The position numbers were made by a program, and so were the translations under genes. This document shows, piece by piece, positions 42,867-52,243 of a DNA stretch of 64,000 nt. Positions within the stretch are counted from its first letter, which is position 1, and every line of letters starts with the position of its first letter. The DNA is from JASHPR01 sp963808705. GTDB lineage: Bacteria > Actinomycetota > Actinomycetes > Streptosporangiales > Streptosporangiaceae. The DNA is taken from contig CAWEHB010000007.1 in assembly GCA_963808705.1 (NCBI GenBank), forward strand, positions 186,001-250,000. Direction: 5' to 3'. The notes under the pieces were generated by a model, which saw only the letters and a program-made list of their open reading frames with translations, ran no database searches and was not told the DNA's origin.

Positions 42867-43826
42867 CCATCCGCCGTGCGGCGGTATGGCGGGGTAGCCG
42901 GAAAGCTGGTCCAGGACGACCTGGCAGCGCCGCTGCCAGGCCTGGGTCGCCGCGGCCACGTCGGCGTCGGCGCCCGGGTCGGCCAGCGCCGCGGCGACCG
43001 CGGCCTGAGCGATCCCCACCTGGCACACCACGTTGGTCAGGCCGACCAGCTTGATGTCGGCGAGCACCGTGGCGGGGCCCACCACCCAGCCGACCCGCCA
43101 GCCGATGAGCCGCAGTTCCTTTGACGCGGAGCCGACCGTGATGGTGCGCTCGGCCAGGCCCGGGTGCGCGGCCGGGTGGCTCGGCGGCCGGCCGTCGAAC
43201 CGGATCCGCTCCATGGCCGCGTCGTAGATCAGCCAGGCCGGGTGGCGCTCGAGCGCGGCGGCGAGCGCGGACCAGTGCCGGTCGTCCAGGACCAGGCCGG
43301 TGGGCATGGACGGCCCCATCATCAGCACGGCGGCCGTGCCCGGGCCGACCGCCGCGGCCAGGCGCTCCGGATCGACGGTCCAGCCGTCGGCGCCCGGCGT
43401 GCCCGGGACGAAGCGGGGGACCCCGCCGGCCAGCCGGACCCGGTTGACCAGCCCCGCGTAGACCGGGTCGGTGAGCACCACCTCCTGGCCCGGCTCGACC
43501 GTGGCCAGCAGCGCGTTGAGTATGCCGTTGAGGCCGCCTGCCGTGCCGACGCACTCGGTGCCCGGGTCGTACCCGCGGCCGGCCAGCCGGCCGACGTGGG
43601 CGGCGGCCGCCTGCCGCAGCGACTGGTGCCCGCCGAACGGCAGGTAGCTGTTGGCCGCGTCATCGTCGATGGCCGCGCGGGTCGCCTCCAGGGCTGCCGG
43701 CGGCGGCCGCAGGTCGGTGTCCAGGTTCTCCAGGCGCAGGATGTCCGGGTCCGCGGCCGCGTCGGCCGCGTCGCCGACGACATCGACGCCGATGCCCGGG
43801 ATATCTCGTAGCCGCGACACGGTCAT
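42666..43826 (-). CDS. PLP-dependent aminotransferase, class I/II
   Basis: Fold-type I aminotransferase, 386 residues. Motifs: NSYLPFGGHQSLRQAAAAH near the N-terminal arm, VGTAGGLNGILNALL, the Tyr/Asp region DPVYAGLVNRVRL and PAWLIYDAAMERI, and the PLP Lys in TVGSASKELRLIGWRVGW. C-terminal Arg in YLRLVFANEP. ATG 43826 is preferred over the longer frame to 44237 because MTVSRLRDIPGIGVD starts the family-like sequence. Substrate cannot be predicted. Convergent with the MFS gene. Confidence 0.88.
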   Translation of the reverse strand: MTVSRLRDIPGIGVDVVGDAADAAADPDILRLENLDTDLRPPPAALEATRAAIDDDAANSYLPFGGHQSLRQAAAAHVGRLAGRGYDPGTECVGTAGGLNGILNALLATVEPGQEVVLTDPVYAGLVNRVRLAGGVPRFVPGTPGADGWTVDPERLAAAVGPGTAAVLMMGPSMPTGLVLDDRHWSALAAALERHPAWLIYDAAMERIRFDGRPPSHPAAHPGLAERTITVGSASKELRLIGWRVGWVVGPATVLADIKLVGLTNVVCQVGIAQAAVAAALADPGADADVAAATQAWQRRCQVVLDQLSGYPAIPPHGGWSLLIDARPLGLTPGELSRRLFDHGRVAATPMDGWGPGGADYLRLVFANEPAERLADLGDRFRRALG

Positions 43827-44076
43827 GACGGCCGGACCACCCTTCCGGTGACAGTTCGTTCTGGCGTTATACCGCGGGGCCGTCAGCCAGGCCATCAGGC
43901 CCGGAGTGTCGGGGCGGCGGTGTCGGCAGGTTCCGATAGGCTCGATGAGCCGGACCGGCGCGCGCGCCAGCGGCCTCACCGGGCAGTTCCCGGGCACGGC
44001 GCGGCGGTCACTTGCCCCGGCCCTTCGCAATGCCCGGCATGGGCGTCGTGACGCATGCCCGAAGGAGGCGATGTTG

Positions 44077-47000
44077 ATGGCGGCAGCCTCGGCGGGCACC
44101 GGAGGGAACCGGTCCTTCGTCCACCTGCACGTGCACACCGAGTACTCGATGCTGGACGGCGCCGCACGGCTGAAGGACCTGTTCGCCGAGTGCGAGCACG
44201 CGGGCATGTCGGCCATCGCCATCACCGACCACGGCAACCTCTACGGCGCCTACGACTTCTGGACCAAGGCCCGCGGCGCCGGCATCAAGCCGATCATCGG
44301 CATCGAGGCGTACGTCGCGCCCGAGCACCGCGGGCACAAGCAGCCGGTGCGCTGGGGAAGCCCCGCGCAGAAGGACGACGACGTCTCGGGCGGCGGCGCC
44401 TACACGCACATGACGCTGCTCGCCGAGACCACCGAGGGCATGCACAACCTGTTCAAGCTGGCCTCGATAGCGTCCCTGGAAGGCTACTTCCGCAAGCCGC
44501 GGATGGACCGCGAACTGCTGGCCCAGTACGCGAAGGGCCTCATCGCCACCAGCGGCTGCCCCGGCGGCGAGGTGCAGACCAGGCTGCGGCTCGGCCAGGA
44601 GCGCCAGGCCATCGAGGCGGCCGCCGCCTACCGGGACATCTTCGGGGCGGGCAACTTCTTCGTCGAGCTCATGGAGCATGGCCTTGACATCGAGCGGCGT
44701 GCCGCCAGCGGGCTGCGGCGGATCGCCAGGGATCTCTCGCTGCCGTATCTCGCGACCAACGACCTGCACTACGCTCGCGAGGGCGATGCGACCGCCCACG
44801 AGGCCCTGCTGTGCGTCCAGACGGCTACGAACCTGGCTGACCCGAACAGGTTCCGGCTCGAGGGCGGCGGCTACTACGTAAAGAGCCCGCAGGAGATGCG
44901 CGCGCTGAGCGCGGACGAGGAATGGCAGGCCGGCTGCGACTCCACCCTGCTGATCGCCGAGCGCGCGAACGTCGAGTTCACCAAGTCGAACCTGATGCCG
45001 AAGTTCCCGCTGCCCGACGGGGAGACCGAGTCGAGCTGGTTCCGCAAGGAAGTCTGGCGGGGGATGGGCCGCCGGTACCCGGACGGATACGACGAGCAGC
45101 GCCGCGTCCAGGCCGAGTACGAGATCGGCGTCATCGAGACCATGGGGTTCTGCTCGTACTTCCTCGTCGTCGCCGACTTCATCATGTGGGCCAAGCGGAA
45201 CGGGATCCGGGTGGGACCGTGCCGCGGCTCGGCGGGCGGCTCGATCGTGTCCTACGCGCTCGGCATCACCGACCTGGATCCCATAGCGCACGGCCTGGTG
45301 TTCGAGCGGTTCCTCAACCCCGAGCGCGTGTCCATGCCCGACGTTGACGTCGACTTCGACGAGCGCCGGCGCGGCGACGTCATCCGGTACGTCACGGAGA
45401 AGTACGGCGACGACCGGGTGGCCCAGATCATCACCTACGGCACGATCAAGGCGAAGGCCGCGATCAAGGACGCCTCCCGGGTGCTCGGCTTCCCCTATGC
45501 GCTCGGGGACCGGATCACCAAGGCGTTCCCGCCCGCCGTGCTGGGCAAGGAGATGCCGCTGTCCGGCGTGTTCGAGCCGGACAACCCCCGCTATGGCGAG
45601 GCCGGCGAGATCCGCTCGCTGTATGAGGCCGAGGCAGAGGTCAAGCAGGTCATCGACACCGCGCGCGGGCTCGAGGGGCTGATCCGCCAGGCCGGCGTGC
45701 ACGCGGCCGGGGTGATCATGAGCAGCGAGCCGCTGCTCGACCACATCCCGGTCTGGAAGCGCGAGGCCGACGGCGCGGTGATCACGCAGTTCGACTACCC
45801 CTCGTGCGAGGACATCGGCCTGCTGAAGATGGACTTCCTCGGGCTGCGCAACCTCACCGTGATCGACGACGCGATCCGGGGCATCAGGGATAACCGCGGC
45901 ATCGAGATCGACCTGGAGACGCTCGGCCTGGACGACAAGCCGACCTACGAGCTGCTGGCCCGCGGCGACACCCTGGGCGTGTTCCAGCTCGACGGCAGCC
46001 CGATGCGGGGGCTGCTGCGGGCCATGCGGACCGACAAGTTCGGCGACATCTCGGCGGTCATCGCGCTGTATCGGCCCGGCCCGATGGCCAGCGCCCCGGT
46101 CTATGCCGACCGCAAGACCGGCCGGGCGCCGGTCACGCCGATCCATCCCGAGCTGGCCGAACCGCTCGAAGACATCCTGGGCGAGAGCTACGGCCTGCTG
46201 GTGTACCAGGAGGACGTTATGTTCGCCGCGCAGCGGCTGGCCGGGTACTCGCCCGGCAAGGCCGACCTGCTGCGGCGGGCCATGGGCAAGAAGAAAAAGG
46301 AGATACTGGACAAGGAGTACGAGCCGTTCGCGGCCGGCATGAAGGCCAACGGCTACTCCGACGGCGCGATCAAGACCATCTGGGACGTGATGGTGCCGTT
46401 CTCCGGCTATGCCTTCAACAAGGCGCACGCGGCCGGCTACGGGCTGATCTCCTACTGGACCGCTTACCTGAAGGCCAACTTCCCGACCGAGTACATGGCC
46501 GGGCTGCTCACCTCGGTCGCGGGCGACAAGGACAAGTCCGCGCTGTACCTGAACGAGTGCCGCCGGATGGGGATCAAGGTGCTGCCTCCGGACGTGAACG
46601 CGTCGTCGGCGATGTTCACCCCGGTCGGCCCAGACATAAGGTTCGGCATGGCAGCGGTCCGGAACGTCGGCACCGCCGTGGTGGAGTCGATCGTCGCCGC
46701 GCGCAAGTCCAAGGGCGCGTTCACCAGCTTCGCCGACTTCCTGCGCAAGGTGCCGGTGAACGTGTGCAACAAGCGCGTGATCGAGTCTCTGATCAAGGCG
46801 GGCGCGTTCGACTCGTTTGACCACCCGCGCAAGGGCCTGGTGCTCATCCACGAGCAGGCGATCGACACCGTGATCGACGTGAAGCGGAACGAGGCGATCG
46901 GCCAGGACTCGCTGTTCGGAGAGGATCCCGAGATCGCGTCGGCGTTTGACATGCCGGTGCCGGACGGGGAATGGGAAAAGTCGACGCGGCTCGGATTCGA

Positions 47001-47637
47001 GCGCGAGATGCTCGGCCTGTATGTCTCCGATCACCCGCTGCTTGGGCTGGAGAACGGGCTCGCCGCGGCCACCGACTGCTCGGTCGCCCAGCTCATCGGA
47101 TCCGCGGAACAGGAGCCGGCCCGCAACGGGCCCGGCGACCGTAGTGACGGGCAGGTGGTCACCGTCGGCGGGATCCTGTCCGGGACGGCGCGGAAGGTGA
47201 CCAAGCAGGGCAGTCCGTGGGCGGCGGCCACGCTCGAGGATCTCGAGGGCGCGATCGAGGTGCTGTTCTTCCCTGCCACCTACCAGGCGTGCATGTCGCT
47301 GATCATCGACGACGCGATCGTGGTGGTGAAGGGGCGGCTGGACCGGCGCGAGGAAGTGCCCAAGCTGGTCGCGACGGAGGTGAGTGCCCCCGAGCTGCCA
47401 GCGGACGGCCAGGGCCCTTTTGTGGTGTCGATCATGGAGGCGCGGTGCGTGCCCCCGGTGGTCGAGCGGCTCAGGGAGGTGCTGAGCACCCACCCGGGGG
47501 CCACCGAGGTGCACCTGAGGCTGCTGACCGGCTCCCGTACCAAGGTCGTGCGGCTGGATGACAAGCTGCGGGTCAAGCCGTCGCCGTCGCTGCTCGCTGA
47601 CCTGAAGCAGTTGCTCGGCCCCGCGTGCGTCGGCTGA
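44077..47637 (+). CDS. dnaE: DNA polymerase III alpha subunit DnaE
   Basis: Replicative polymerase of the C family, 1186 residues. Order: PHP domain (FVHLHVHTEYSMLDGAARLK, about 14-33, then AITDHGNLYGAYDF), polymerase palm with SRGxxxGS-like GPCRGSAGGSIVSYALGIT and the catalytic PDVDVDFD (about 421-428), fingers with YQEDVMFAAQRLAGYSPGKAD, tandem HhH motifs, and a C-terminal OB fold (VVTVGGILSGTARKVTKQGS). PHP metal residues are largely retained, consistent with the proofreading PHP of actinobacterial DnaE1. ATG 44077 is chosen because GGAGG at 44064-44068 is 8 bp upstream; ATG 44071 is too close. Confidence 0.96.
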   Translation: MAAASAGTGGNRSFVHLHVHTEYSMLDGAARLKDLFAECEHAGMSAIAITDHGNLYGAYDFWTKARGAGIKPIIGIEAYVAPEHRGHKQPVRWGSPAQKDDDVSGGGAYTHMTLLAETTEGMHNLFKLASIASLEGYFRKPRMDRELLAQYAKGLIATSGCPGGEVQTRLRLGQERQAIEAAAAYRDIFGAGNFFVELMEHGLDIERRAASGLRRIARDLSLPYLATNDLHYAREGDATAHEALLCVQTATNLADPNRFRLEGGGYYVKSPQEMRALSADEEWQAGCDSTLLIAERANVEFTKSNLMPKFPLPDGETESSWFRKEVWRGMGRRYPDGYDEQRRVQAEYEIGVIETMGFCSYFLVVADFIMWAKRNGIRVGPCRGSAGGSIVSYALGITDLDPIAHGLVFERFLNPERVSMPDVDVDFDERRRGDVIRYVTEKYGDDRVAQIITYGTIKAKAAIKDASRVLGFPYALGDRITKAFPPAVLGKEMPLSGVFEPDNPRYGEAGEIRSLYEAEAEVKQVIDTARGLEGLIRQAGVHAAGVIMSSEPLLDHIPVWKREADGAVITQFDYPSCEDIGLLKMDFLGLRNLTVIDDAIRGIRDNRGIEIDLETLGLDDKPTYELLARGDTLGVFQLDGSPMRGLLRAMRTDKFGDISAVIALYRPGPMASAPVYADRKTGRAPVTPIHPELAEPLEDILGESYGLLVYQEDVMFAAQRLAGYSPGKADLLRRAMGKKKKEILDKEYEPFAAGMKANGYSDGAIKTIWDVMVPFSGYAFNKAHAAGYGLISYWTAYLKANFPTEYMAGLLTSVAGDKDKSALYLNECRRMGIKVLPPDVNASSAMFTPVGPDIRFGMAAVRNVGTAVVESIVAARKSKGAFTSFADFLRKVPVNVCNKRVIESLIKAGAFDSFDHPRKGLVLIHEQAIDTVIDVKRNEAIGQDSLFGEDPEIASAFDMPVPDGEWEKSTRLGFEREMLGLYVSDHPLLGLENGLAAATDCSVAQLIGSAEQEPARNGPGDRSDGQVVTVGGILSGTARKVTKQGSPWAAATLEDLEGAIEVLFFPATYQACMSLIIDDAIVVVKGRLDRREEVPKLVATEVSAPELPADGQGPFVVSIMEARCVPPVVERLREVLSTHPGATEVHLRLLTGSRTKVVRLDDKLRVKPSPSLLADLKQLLGPACVG

Positions 47638-47674
47638 CTTTTTCTTGCTCGCTCGCCTCCGGGCTGTTTTTCTC

Positions 47675-47778
47675 GCTCGCCTCCGGGGCGCTCAGAGGCG
47701 CCGCCTTCCCTCGTCGCTCGGTCGCAAGCTCCCTCGCTCCTCAGTCCAGGACGGCGCCGCGCCCCTTTGGCTCGGTCA
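47675..47778 (-). repeat. Dispersed ~105-bp repeat, copy C (inverted)
   Basis: Read on the minus strand it starts TGACCGAGCCAAAGGGGCGC and ends GCGCCCCGGAGGCGAG, matching copy A over its full length with only scattered differences. Just before it on the plus strand are two further short CTCGCCTCCGGG pieces (47652-47663 and 47678-47686), so the right end of the element is repeated here. Confidence 0.85.
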
Positions 47779-47828
47779 TTCCTCGCTCCTCGGTCCAGTC
47801 GGCGCCGCGCCCTTTGGCTCGCTCGCTG
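47779..47828 (-). repeat. Dispersed repeat, partial copy E
   Basis: On the minus strand GAGCGAGCCAAAGGGCGCGG then CGACTGGACCGAGGAGCGAG repeats the left ~45 bp of the element, immediately adjoining copy C in the same orientation. It seems a truncated tandem copy. Confidence 0.7.
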
Positions 47829-47934
47829 CCCGCCGTAGAATGCGCTGAGGTGAGCCGGGAAGCCTGGTCGGCGTCAGTCTGATCGCGGGAAGGCCTGCCA
47901 TGCTGCCCATCCGGTATCGTCAGGGGCTCCCCCG

Positions 47935-49296
47935 GTGATCCGCCGGCTGCTGCGCGGCTCGGAATGGCGCCGCGAGGTGCTGCGCACCAACCTGTGGCTG
48001 GTCCCCGCGGTCGAGGTCTTCATCGCGGTGCTGCTGTTCGCCGGCACCTACGCGCTGGACCGGGCGGCCTATGACGGCGTGTTCCAGGTGCCCGGATGGG
48101 CGATCAGCGGTTCCGCGGACGCCGCGCGGCAGATCCTGACCGCGATGGCCGCGGCCATCATCACGGTCGTCGGCGTGGTGTTCTCGATCGTGATCGTCGC
48201 GCTGACCCTGACCTCCACCCAGTTCGGGCCGCGGATGCTGCGCAACTTCATCCGCGACCGGGGCACGCAGCTCACGCTCGGGACGTTCGTGGCCACGTTC
48301 ATCTACGCGGTGCTGGCGCTGGGGTCAATCGGCCAGGGCGCGCACGGGGACTTCGTCCCGCACATCAGCATCACGGTGACGCTGGCCCTGATGGTCGTCG
48401 ACCTCGCGGTGCTCATCTATTTCCTGCACCACATCGCCATCCAGATCCAGCTGCCCCAGGTCATCGCGGGCATCGCCGGCGACCTGGCCGGCGCGATCGA
48501 GCTGCAGGCCGGCGACCCGACCGTGGGCGCCGACGCCCGGTACGCCGCGCTGCTGATCGCGGACATGGACGGGCCCGGCGGGGACGTCGCCGCGCCGCGC
48601 AGCGGCTACCTGCAGTACATCCAGCACCGGACGCTGGTCCGGATCGCCGCCGAGAAGGACGCGGTGATCCACGTGCGCTACCGGCCCGGCCACTTCCTGG
48701 TCCAGGGCCACCCGTACGCCACGGTGTGGCCGGCCAGCGCCGCCGACCAGGTGGCCCGCGAGCTGGCCCGGGCCCACGTCACCGGCCCGTACCGGACCCT
48801 AGCCCAGGACGTCTCGTTCGGCGTCGACCAGCTGGTGGAGATCTGCATCCGGGCGCTGTCTCCCGCGGTCAACGACACCTTCACGGCGCTGACCTGCATC
48901 GACTGGATCGGGGACAGCCTGTGCAAGGTCACCGGCCGGTGGCAGCCGACGCGCGTCTACCGGGACGCCGCGGGCACCGTGCGGCTGATCGCGACGCAGA
49001 CCACCTACCAGCGCCTGGTCCAGCGCGCCTTCGAGAAGGTGCGCCAGGCCGGCCGCGGCATGCCCGCGGTGATGATCCGGCAGCTGGACGCGCTCGCGAA
49101 GATCATGGAACGGGCGGCCGCGCCCGATGACCGCGAGGTACTGCTCGACCAGGCCGCGATGATCGAGCGGCTGAGCGCGGCGTCGGTCGACGAGGAATCC
49201 GACCGTGCCGACGTCCGCCGCGCCTACCAGCGGGTGCTCGACGTGCACGCCGGGCTGGCCGCGGCCCCGGACACCCCGGCGGCCCAGGCCACCTAG
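47935..49296 (+). CDS. DUF2254 membrane protein
   Basis: Predicted membrane protein, 453 residues. The N-terminal half has about four hydrophobic segments (LVPAVEVFIAVLLFAGTYAL; ILTAMAAAIITVVGVVFSIV; LGTFVATFIYAVLALG; HISITVTLALMVVDLAVLIY). The signature ALTLTSTQFGPRMLRNFIRD is the DUF2254 hallmark. The C-terminal half is soluble (about residues 190-453), with AKDxVIHVRYRPGHFLVQG-like and FGVDQLVEICIRALSPAVND. Function unknown. GTG 47935 starts after the repeat cluster; no clear ribosome-binding site. Confidence 0.9.
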   Translation: MIRRLLRGSEWRREVLRTNLWLVPAVEVFIAVLLFAGTYALDRAAYDGVFQVPGWAISGSADAARQILTAMAAAIITVVGVVFSIVIVALTLTSTQFGPRMLRNFIRDRGTQLTLGTFVATFIYAVLALGSIGQGAHGDFVPHISITVTLALMVVDLAVLIYFLHHIAIQIQLPQVIAGIAGDLAGAIELQAGDPTVGADARYAALLIADMDGPGGDVAAPRSGYLQYIQHRTLVRIAAEKDAVIHVRYRPGHFLVQGHPYATVWPASAADQVARELARAHVTGPYRTLAQDVSFGVDQLVEICIRALSPAVNDTFTALTCIDWIGDSLCKVTGRWQPTRVYRDAAGTVRLIATQTTYQRLVQRAFEKVRQAGRGMPAVMIRQLDALAKIMERAAAPDDREVLLDQAAMIERLSAASVDEESDRADVRRAYQRVLDVHAGLAAAPDTPAAQAT

Positions 49297-49299
49297 CCC

Positions 49300-50151
49300 T
49301 CAGGCGTCACGGCGCTGCAGCAGGTAGCCGGCGATCACCAGCAGCACCAGGGTCCAGAGGCAGAACACCCCGAAGCCCTCCCAGGCGGAGAGCACGTTGC
49401 CGCCCGCCGGCGGTTGCTGCTGTCCGATCAGCGTGCCGGCCTGCTCGGGCAGGTAGCCGTCGATGTGCGCACCCCAGCTCCCCGGCAGCAGCCCGGACAG
49501 GATCGGCAGCACGAACACCACGCCGATCGCCGTGGTGACGGCCCCGGCGGTGTGCCGGATGATCGCGCCGATCGCCAGCGAGAACAGGCCGAGCACGGTG
49601 AGGTAGAGACCCGCCCCGACCACCGCCCGGGTGACGTTGTGGTCGCTCAGCGCCACGGGCACGTGGCTGTGCAGGATCGCCGAGCCGAGGAAGAACGAGC
49701 CGAACGCGACGATCTCCGCCACGACGATCAGCAGCGCGGCGAACACCAGCGACTTGGCGGCCAGCATCTTCAGCCGCCGCGGCACCGCGAGCAGCGAGGC
49801 CCGGATGACGCCGGTCGAGTACTCGGTGCTGATCACCAGCACGCCCAGCACGCACAGCGTGAGCTGGCCCAGCCCCAGGCCCGCGCCCAGGATGAAGCCA
49901 ACGGGATCGAGGACGACCCTGGCGTCCCGCGGTGCCGCCCGCGGCCCGTTCCAGTTGGCCACGGTCAGCCACGTGAACAGCGCGGTGAGACCGACGCTGA
50001 TCACGACGAACAGGATCAGCGTCCAGACCGTGGAACGCACCGAGCGGATCTTGGTCCACTCCGAGGCCAGCAGGCCTCCCCACCCGGCACGGTGCCCGGC
50101 GGGCGGAGCGGAGGGGATCTGAGCCGGCGCCGTCGGCGTGGTCGCCGTCAT
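49300..50151 (-). CDS. ABC-2 type transporter permease
   Basis: Membrane subunit of an ABC exporter, 283 residues with about six helices. It begins with a Pro/Ala-rich leader, then WGGLLASEWTKIRSVRSTVW, the amphipathic segment typical of ABC-2 permeases, and LVISTEYSTGVIRASLLAVP between helices. ATG 50151 overlaps the ATPase stop by 4 bp (ATGA). Substrate unknown; similar pairs serve drug or lantibiotic resistance. Confidence 0.9.
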   Translation of the reverse strand: MTATTPTAPAQIPSAPPAGHRAGWGGLLASEWTKIRSVRSTVWTLILFVVISVGLTALFTWLTVANWNGPRAAPRDARVVLDPVGFILGAGLGLGQLTLCVLGVLVISTEYSTGVIRASLLAVPRRLKMLAAKSLVFAALLIVVAEIVAFGSFFLGSAILHSHVPVALSDHNVTRAVVGAGLYLTVLGLFSLAIGAIIRHTAGAVTTAIGVVFVLPILSGLLPGSWGAHIDGYLPEQAGTLIGQQQPPAGGNVLSAWEGFGVFCLWTLVLLVIAGYLLQRRDA

Positions 50152-51170
50152 CGGGCACCTCCCTGGGTCGCGTTCACCGGATCCGGCTGGCTGGGCTGGC
50201 CGGCCTGATCGCGCCGTCCGAACTCCACGCTGCCGGACGTGAGTTCCATGAACGCCTCCTCCAGCGAGGCCAGCGGGGTCAGCTCGTGCAGCACGATCGA
50301 CGCGGACGCCGCGATCTCCCCGATCCGCGCCGCCGGCAGGCCGATGACCGTGAGCAGCCCGGCGCCGTTGCCCGGCGCGGGCACCGCCATCGCGGGCACG
50401 CCCGGCGCGGACTGTCCGCCCCCGTTCTCGCCGGGCGTCGCGGTGCCTCCGGCGGCGGTGATCAGCTCGGCCAGCCGGGCCGCGTCCGGGGTGCGCACCC
50501 GGACCGACTGGTCGGCGCTGCGGGCGATAACGTCCTCGGTGCTGGACTCGAGGATCAGCTTGCCCCGGCCGATCACGATCAGGTGGTCGGCGGTGACCGC
50601 CATCTCGTTCATCAGGTGGCTGGACACCAAGATGGTCCGCCCGTCGGCGGCCAGCTGCTTCATCAGGTTCCTGATCCACAGCACGCCCTCGGGGTCCAGC
50701 CCGTTCACCGGCTCGTCCAGCAGCAGCACCTGCGGGTTGCCGAGCAGGGCCGCGGCGATGCCGAGCCGCTGGCTCATGCCGAGGGAGAAGCTGCCCGCCC
50801 GCTTGTCGGCCACCTCCTGCAGCCCGACCAGCCCGAGGACCTCGTCCACCCGGGAGCTTGGCAGGCCCTGGGTCTGGGCCAGGAACAGCAGGTGGTTACG
50901 GGCCGACCGGCCGCCGTGCACGGACTTCGCCTCGAGCAGCGCGCCCACCGTGCGCAGCGGGCTGGGCAGGTCACGGTATGGCTTGCCGTTGATCGTCGCG
51001 GTCCCGGAGTTCGGGTGGTCGAGGCCCAGTATCAGCCGCATCGTGGTGGACTTGCCCGCCCCGTTAGGCCCGAGAAACCCGGTCACCCGCCCCGGCTCGA
51101 CCGTGAAGTTCAGGTGGTCGACGGCCACCTTGTCGCCATAGCGCTTGGTCAGATCGTGTACCTCGATCAT
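50148..51170 (-). CDS. ABC transporter ATP-binding protein (ABC-2 exporter)
   Basis: ATPase subunit, 340 residues: Walker A FLGPNGAGKSTTM (about 32-44), Q-loop region, signature FSLGMSQRLGIAAALLG (variant of LSGGQ), Walker B VLLLDEPVNGLDP, and switch His in ILVSSHLMNEM. The C-terminal ~120 residues are a DrrA/CcmA-like extension with a Gly-rich insert (GGTATPGENGGGQSAPG). ATG 51170 is preceded by GAGGA 9 bp upstream. Two-gene operon with the permease. Confidence 0.93.
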   Translation of the reverse strand: MIEVHDLTKRYGDKVAVDHLNFTVEPGRVTGFLGPNGAGKSTTMRLILGLDHPNSGTATINGKPYRDLPSPLRTVGALLEAKSVHGGRSARNHLLFLAQTQGLPSSRVDEVLGLVGLQEVADKRAGSFSLGMSQRLGIAAALLGNPQVLLLDEPVNGLDPEGVLWIRNLMKQLAADGRTILVSSHLMNEMAVTADHLIVIGRGKLILESSTEDVIARSADQSVRVRTPDAARLAELITAAGGTATPGENGGGQSAPGVPAMAVPAPGNGAGLLTVIGLPAARIGEIAASASIVLHELTPLASLEEAFMELTSGSVEFGRRDQAGQPSQPDPVNATQGGAR

Positions 51171-51491
51171 GCCGCTGCTTCCTCGTCGCGAACCTGGGTG
51201 TTTAGCCGACTGCAGTCCCCCCGCCTAAGTTAGCAAGGTCCCCCGTGGTGCCCGGACGCTCAGCCAACGTGTCGGATCGTGGCCGCGTTCCCGTACTCCG
51301 AATTGTCTCATATGCGGACAAGATCGCGAACTCCGGGTAGGGCCGGGGCACCATGGCGCTGCACCGGAATGGGCCGGCCCGGGGCGGATGTGGGTACCGC
51401 GGGCCCGCGGCCGGGTCCCGGCCGGCTTGGCGGGCGCCGGCCGGACCTGGCGGGCGGGCCGGGGCGCCGGTCCCGTACCCTGCTGCGGAGA
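51171..51491. other. Intergenic region between ABC exporter and DUF2567-like gene
   Basis: 321 bp between divergent genes. The first ~150 bp are less GC-rich and must hold the minus-strand ABC promoter, but no confident -35/-10 pair was seen. The remainder is Arg/Gly/Pro-codon-like GC sequence open in the frame of the next gene, which I do not consider coding. Confidence 0.4.
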
Positions 51492-52232
51492 ATGGCCGAG
51501 CCCAGTCAGCCTCCGCTCCCGGCCGCCCCGGGCCGCCCGCCCGGCGGGCGCGCCGGCCCGGACCGCGGCCTGCTTGCGGCCCTGGCCGCTCTCGCGGCGG
51601 TGATCGCGGGCACCGCGCTGCTCGGCGCCGCGGCCGGGTTCCTGTGGGCGGCGGTCGCGCCGCGCGCGCTGATCGTCGTGCTCGCCCCCGGCACCCCCTA
51701 CGCGGTCAACCCGGAGACCAGCGCATTCATCGCGGCGGACGGCTGGTTCACGTTGCTGACCGTGGCCGGCGGCATCATTTCCGGGCTGCTGGGGTACGCG
51801 CTGGCGGTCCGGCGGCACGGGGCGCTCGCGATGGCCGGGGTGCTGGTTGGCGGGACAGCCGCGGCGCTGATCGCGAAGTGGATCGGCCAGCAGTCGGGGG
51901 CGGCCGCCTACAGCCACGGCCTCGCGGCCGGCCCGCCCGGTGTCCTGCTGCGGGAACCGCTCATGCTGGGCGGCCTGGGCGCGCTCGCGTTCTGGCCGTT
52001 CGCCGCCGGCCTGGTCGCCGGCGGCATCGAGGCGGTCATCCTGCTGCGGGAACGCCGGCTGGCCAGCTCGCCGCCGCAGGCCGTGGCGCTGCCCCTGCGC
52101 TACGGCCCGGCCACCTCCCCTGAGCCGGCCGCGGCCCCGGCGGTTCCCGGCCCGGAGGACCCGAAGGAGCCCGCCCCGGCGGAGCCGGGCCTGAAGGAGC
52201 CCGCCCCGGGACCCGAGGCGCAGTCCGGGTAG
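51492..52232 (+). CDS. Four-helix membrane protein, DUF2567-like
   Basis: 246 residues. Helices at about 25-50 (LLAALAALAAVIAGTALLGA), 80-98, 104-122 and 155-175; the loop after helix 1 has APRALIVVLAPGTPYAVNPE. Layout and motif resemble mycobacterial DUF2567-type membrane proteins, but the match is by eye. The C-terminal ~55 residues are Pro/Glu/Ala-rich. ATG 51492 (MAEPSQPPL) is preferred over upstream in-frame starts because the preceding sequence is Arg/Gly low-complexity. Function unknown. Convergent with ppgK. Confidence 0.7.
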   Translation: MAEPSQPPLPAAPGRPPGGRAGPDRGLLAALAALAAVIAGTALLGAAAGFLWAAVAPRALIVVLAPGTPYAVNPETSAFIAADGWFTLLTVAGGIISGLLGYALAVRRHGALAMAGVLVGGTAAALIAKWIGQQSGAAAYSHGLAAGPPGVLLREPLMLGGLGALAFWPFAAGLVAGGIEAVILLRERRLASSPPQAVALPLRYGPATSPEPAAAPAVPGPEDPKEPAPAEPGLKEPAPGPEAQSG

Positions 52233-52243
52233 CCGGCGGCGAC

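Noticed and set aside
43906..44076. Extended N-terminus of DnaE
   Set aside because: The added ~57 residues have no homology and the ribosome-binding site lies just before ATG 44077.
44008..47514. 1168-residue open frame opposite dnaE
   Set aside because: Antisense shadow of DnaE, whose catalytic motifs are intact on the plus strand.
47625..47882. Small ORFs after dnaE (ASGALRGAAFPRR-type protein)
   Set aside because: They lie in the dispersed repeat and similar translations appear in unrelated frames of the other copies.
50152..50679. Extended N-terminus of the ABC-2 permease
   Set aside because: It overlaps the ATPase gene in the wrong frame; the ATGA overlap at 50148-50151 fixes the start.
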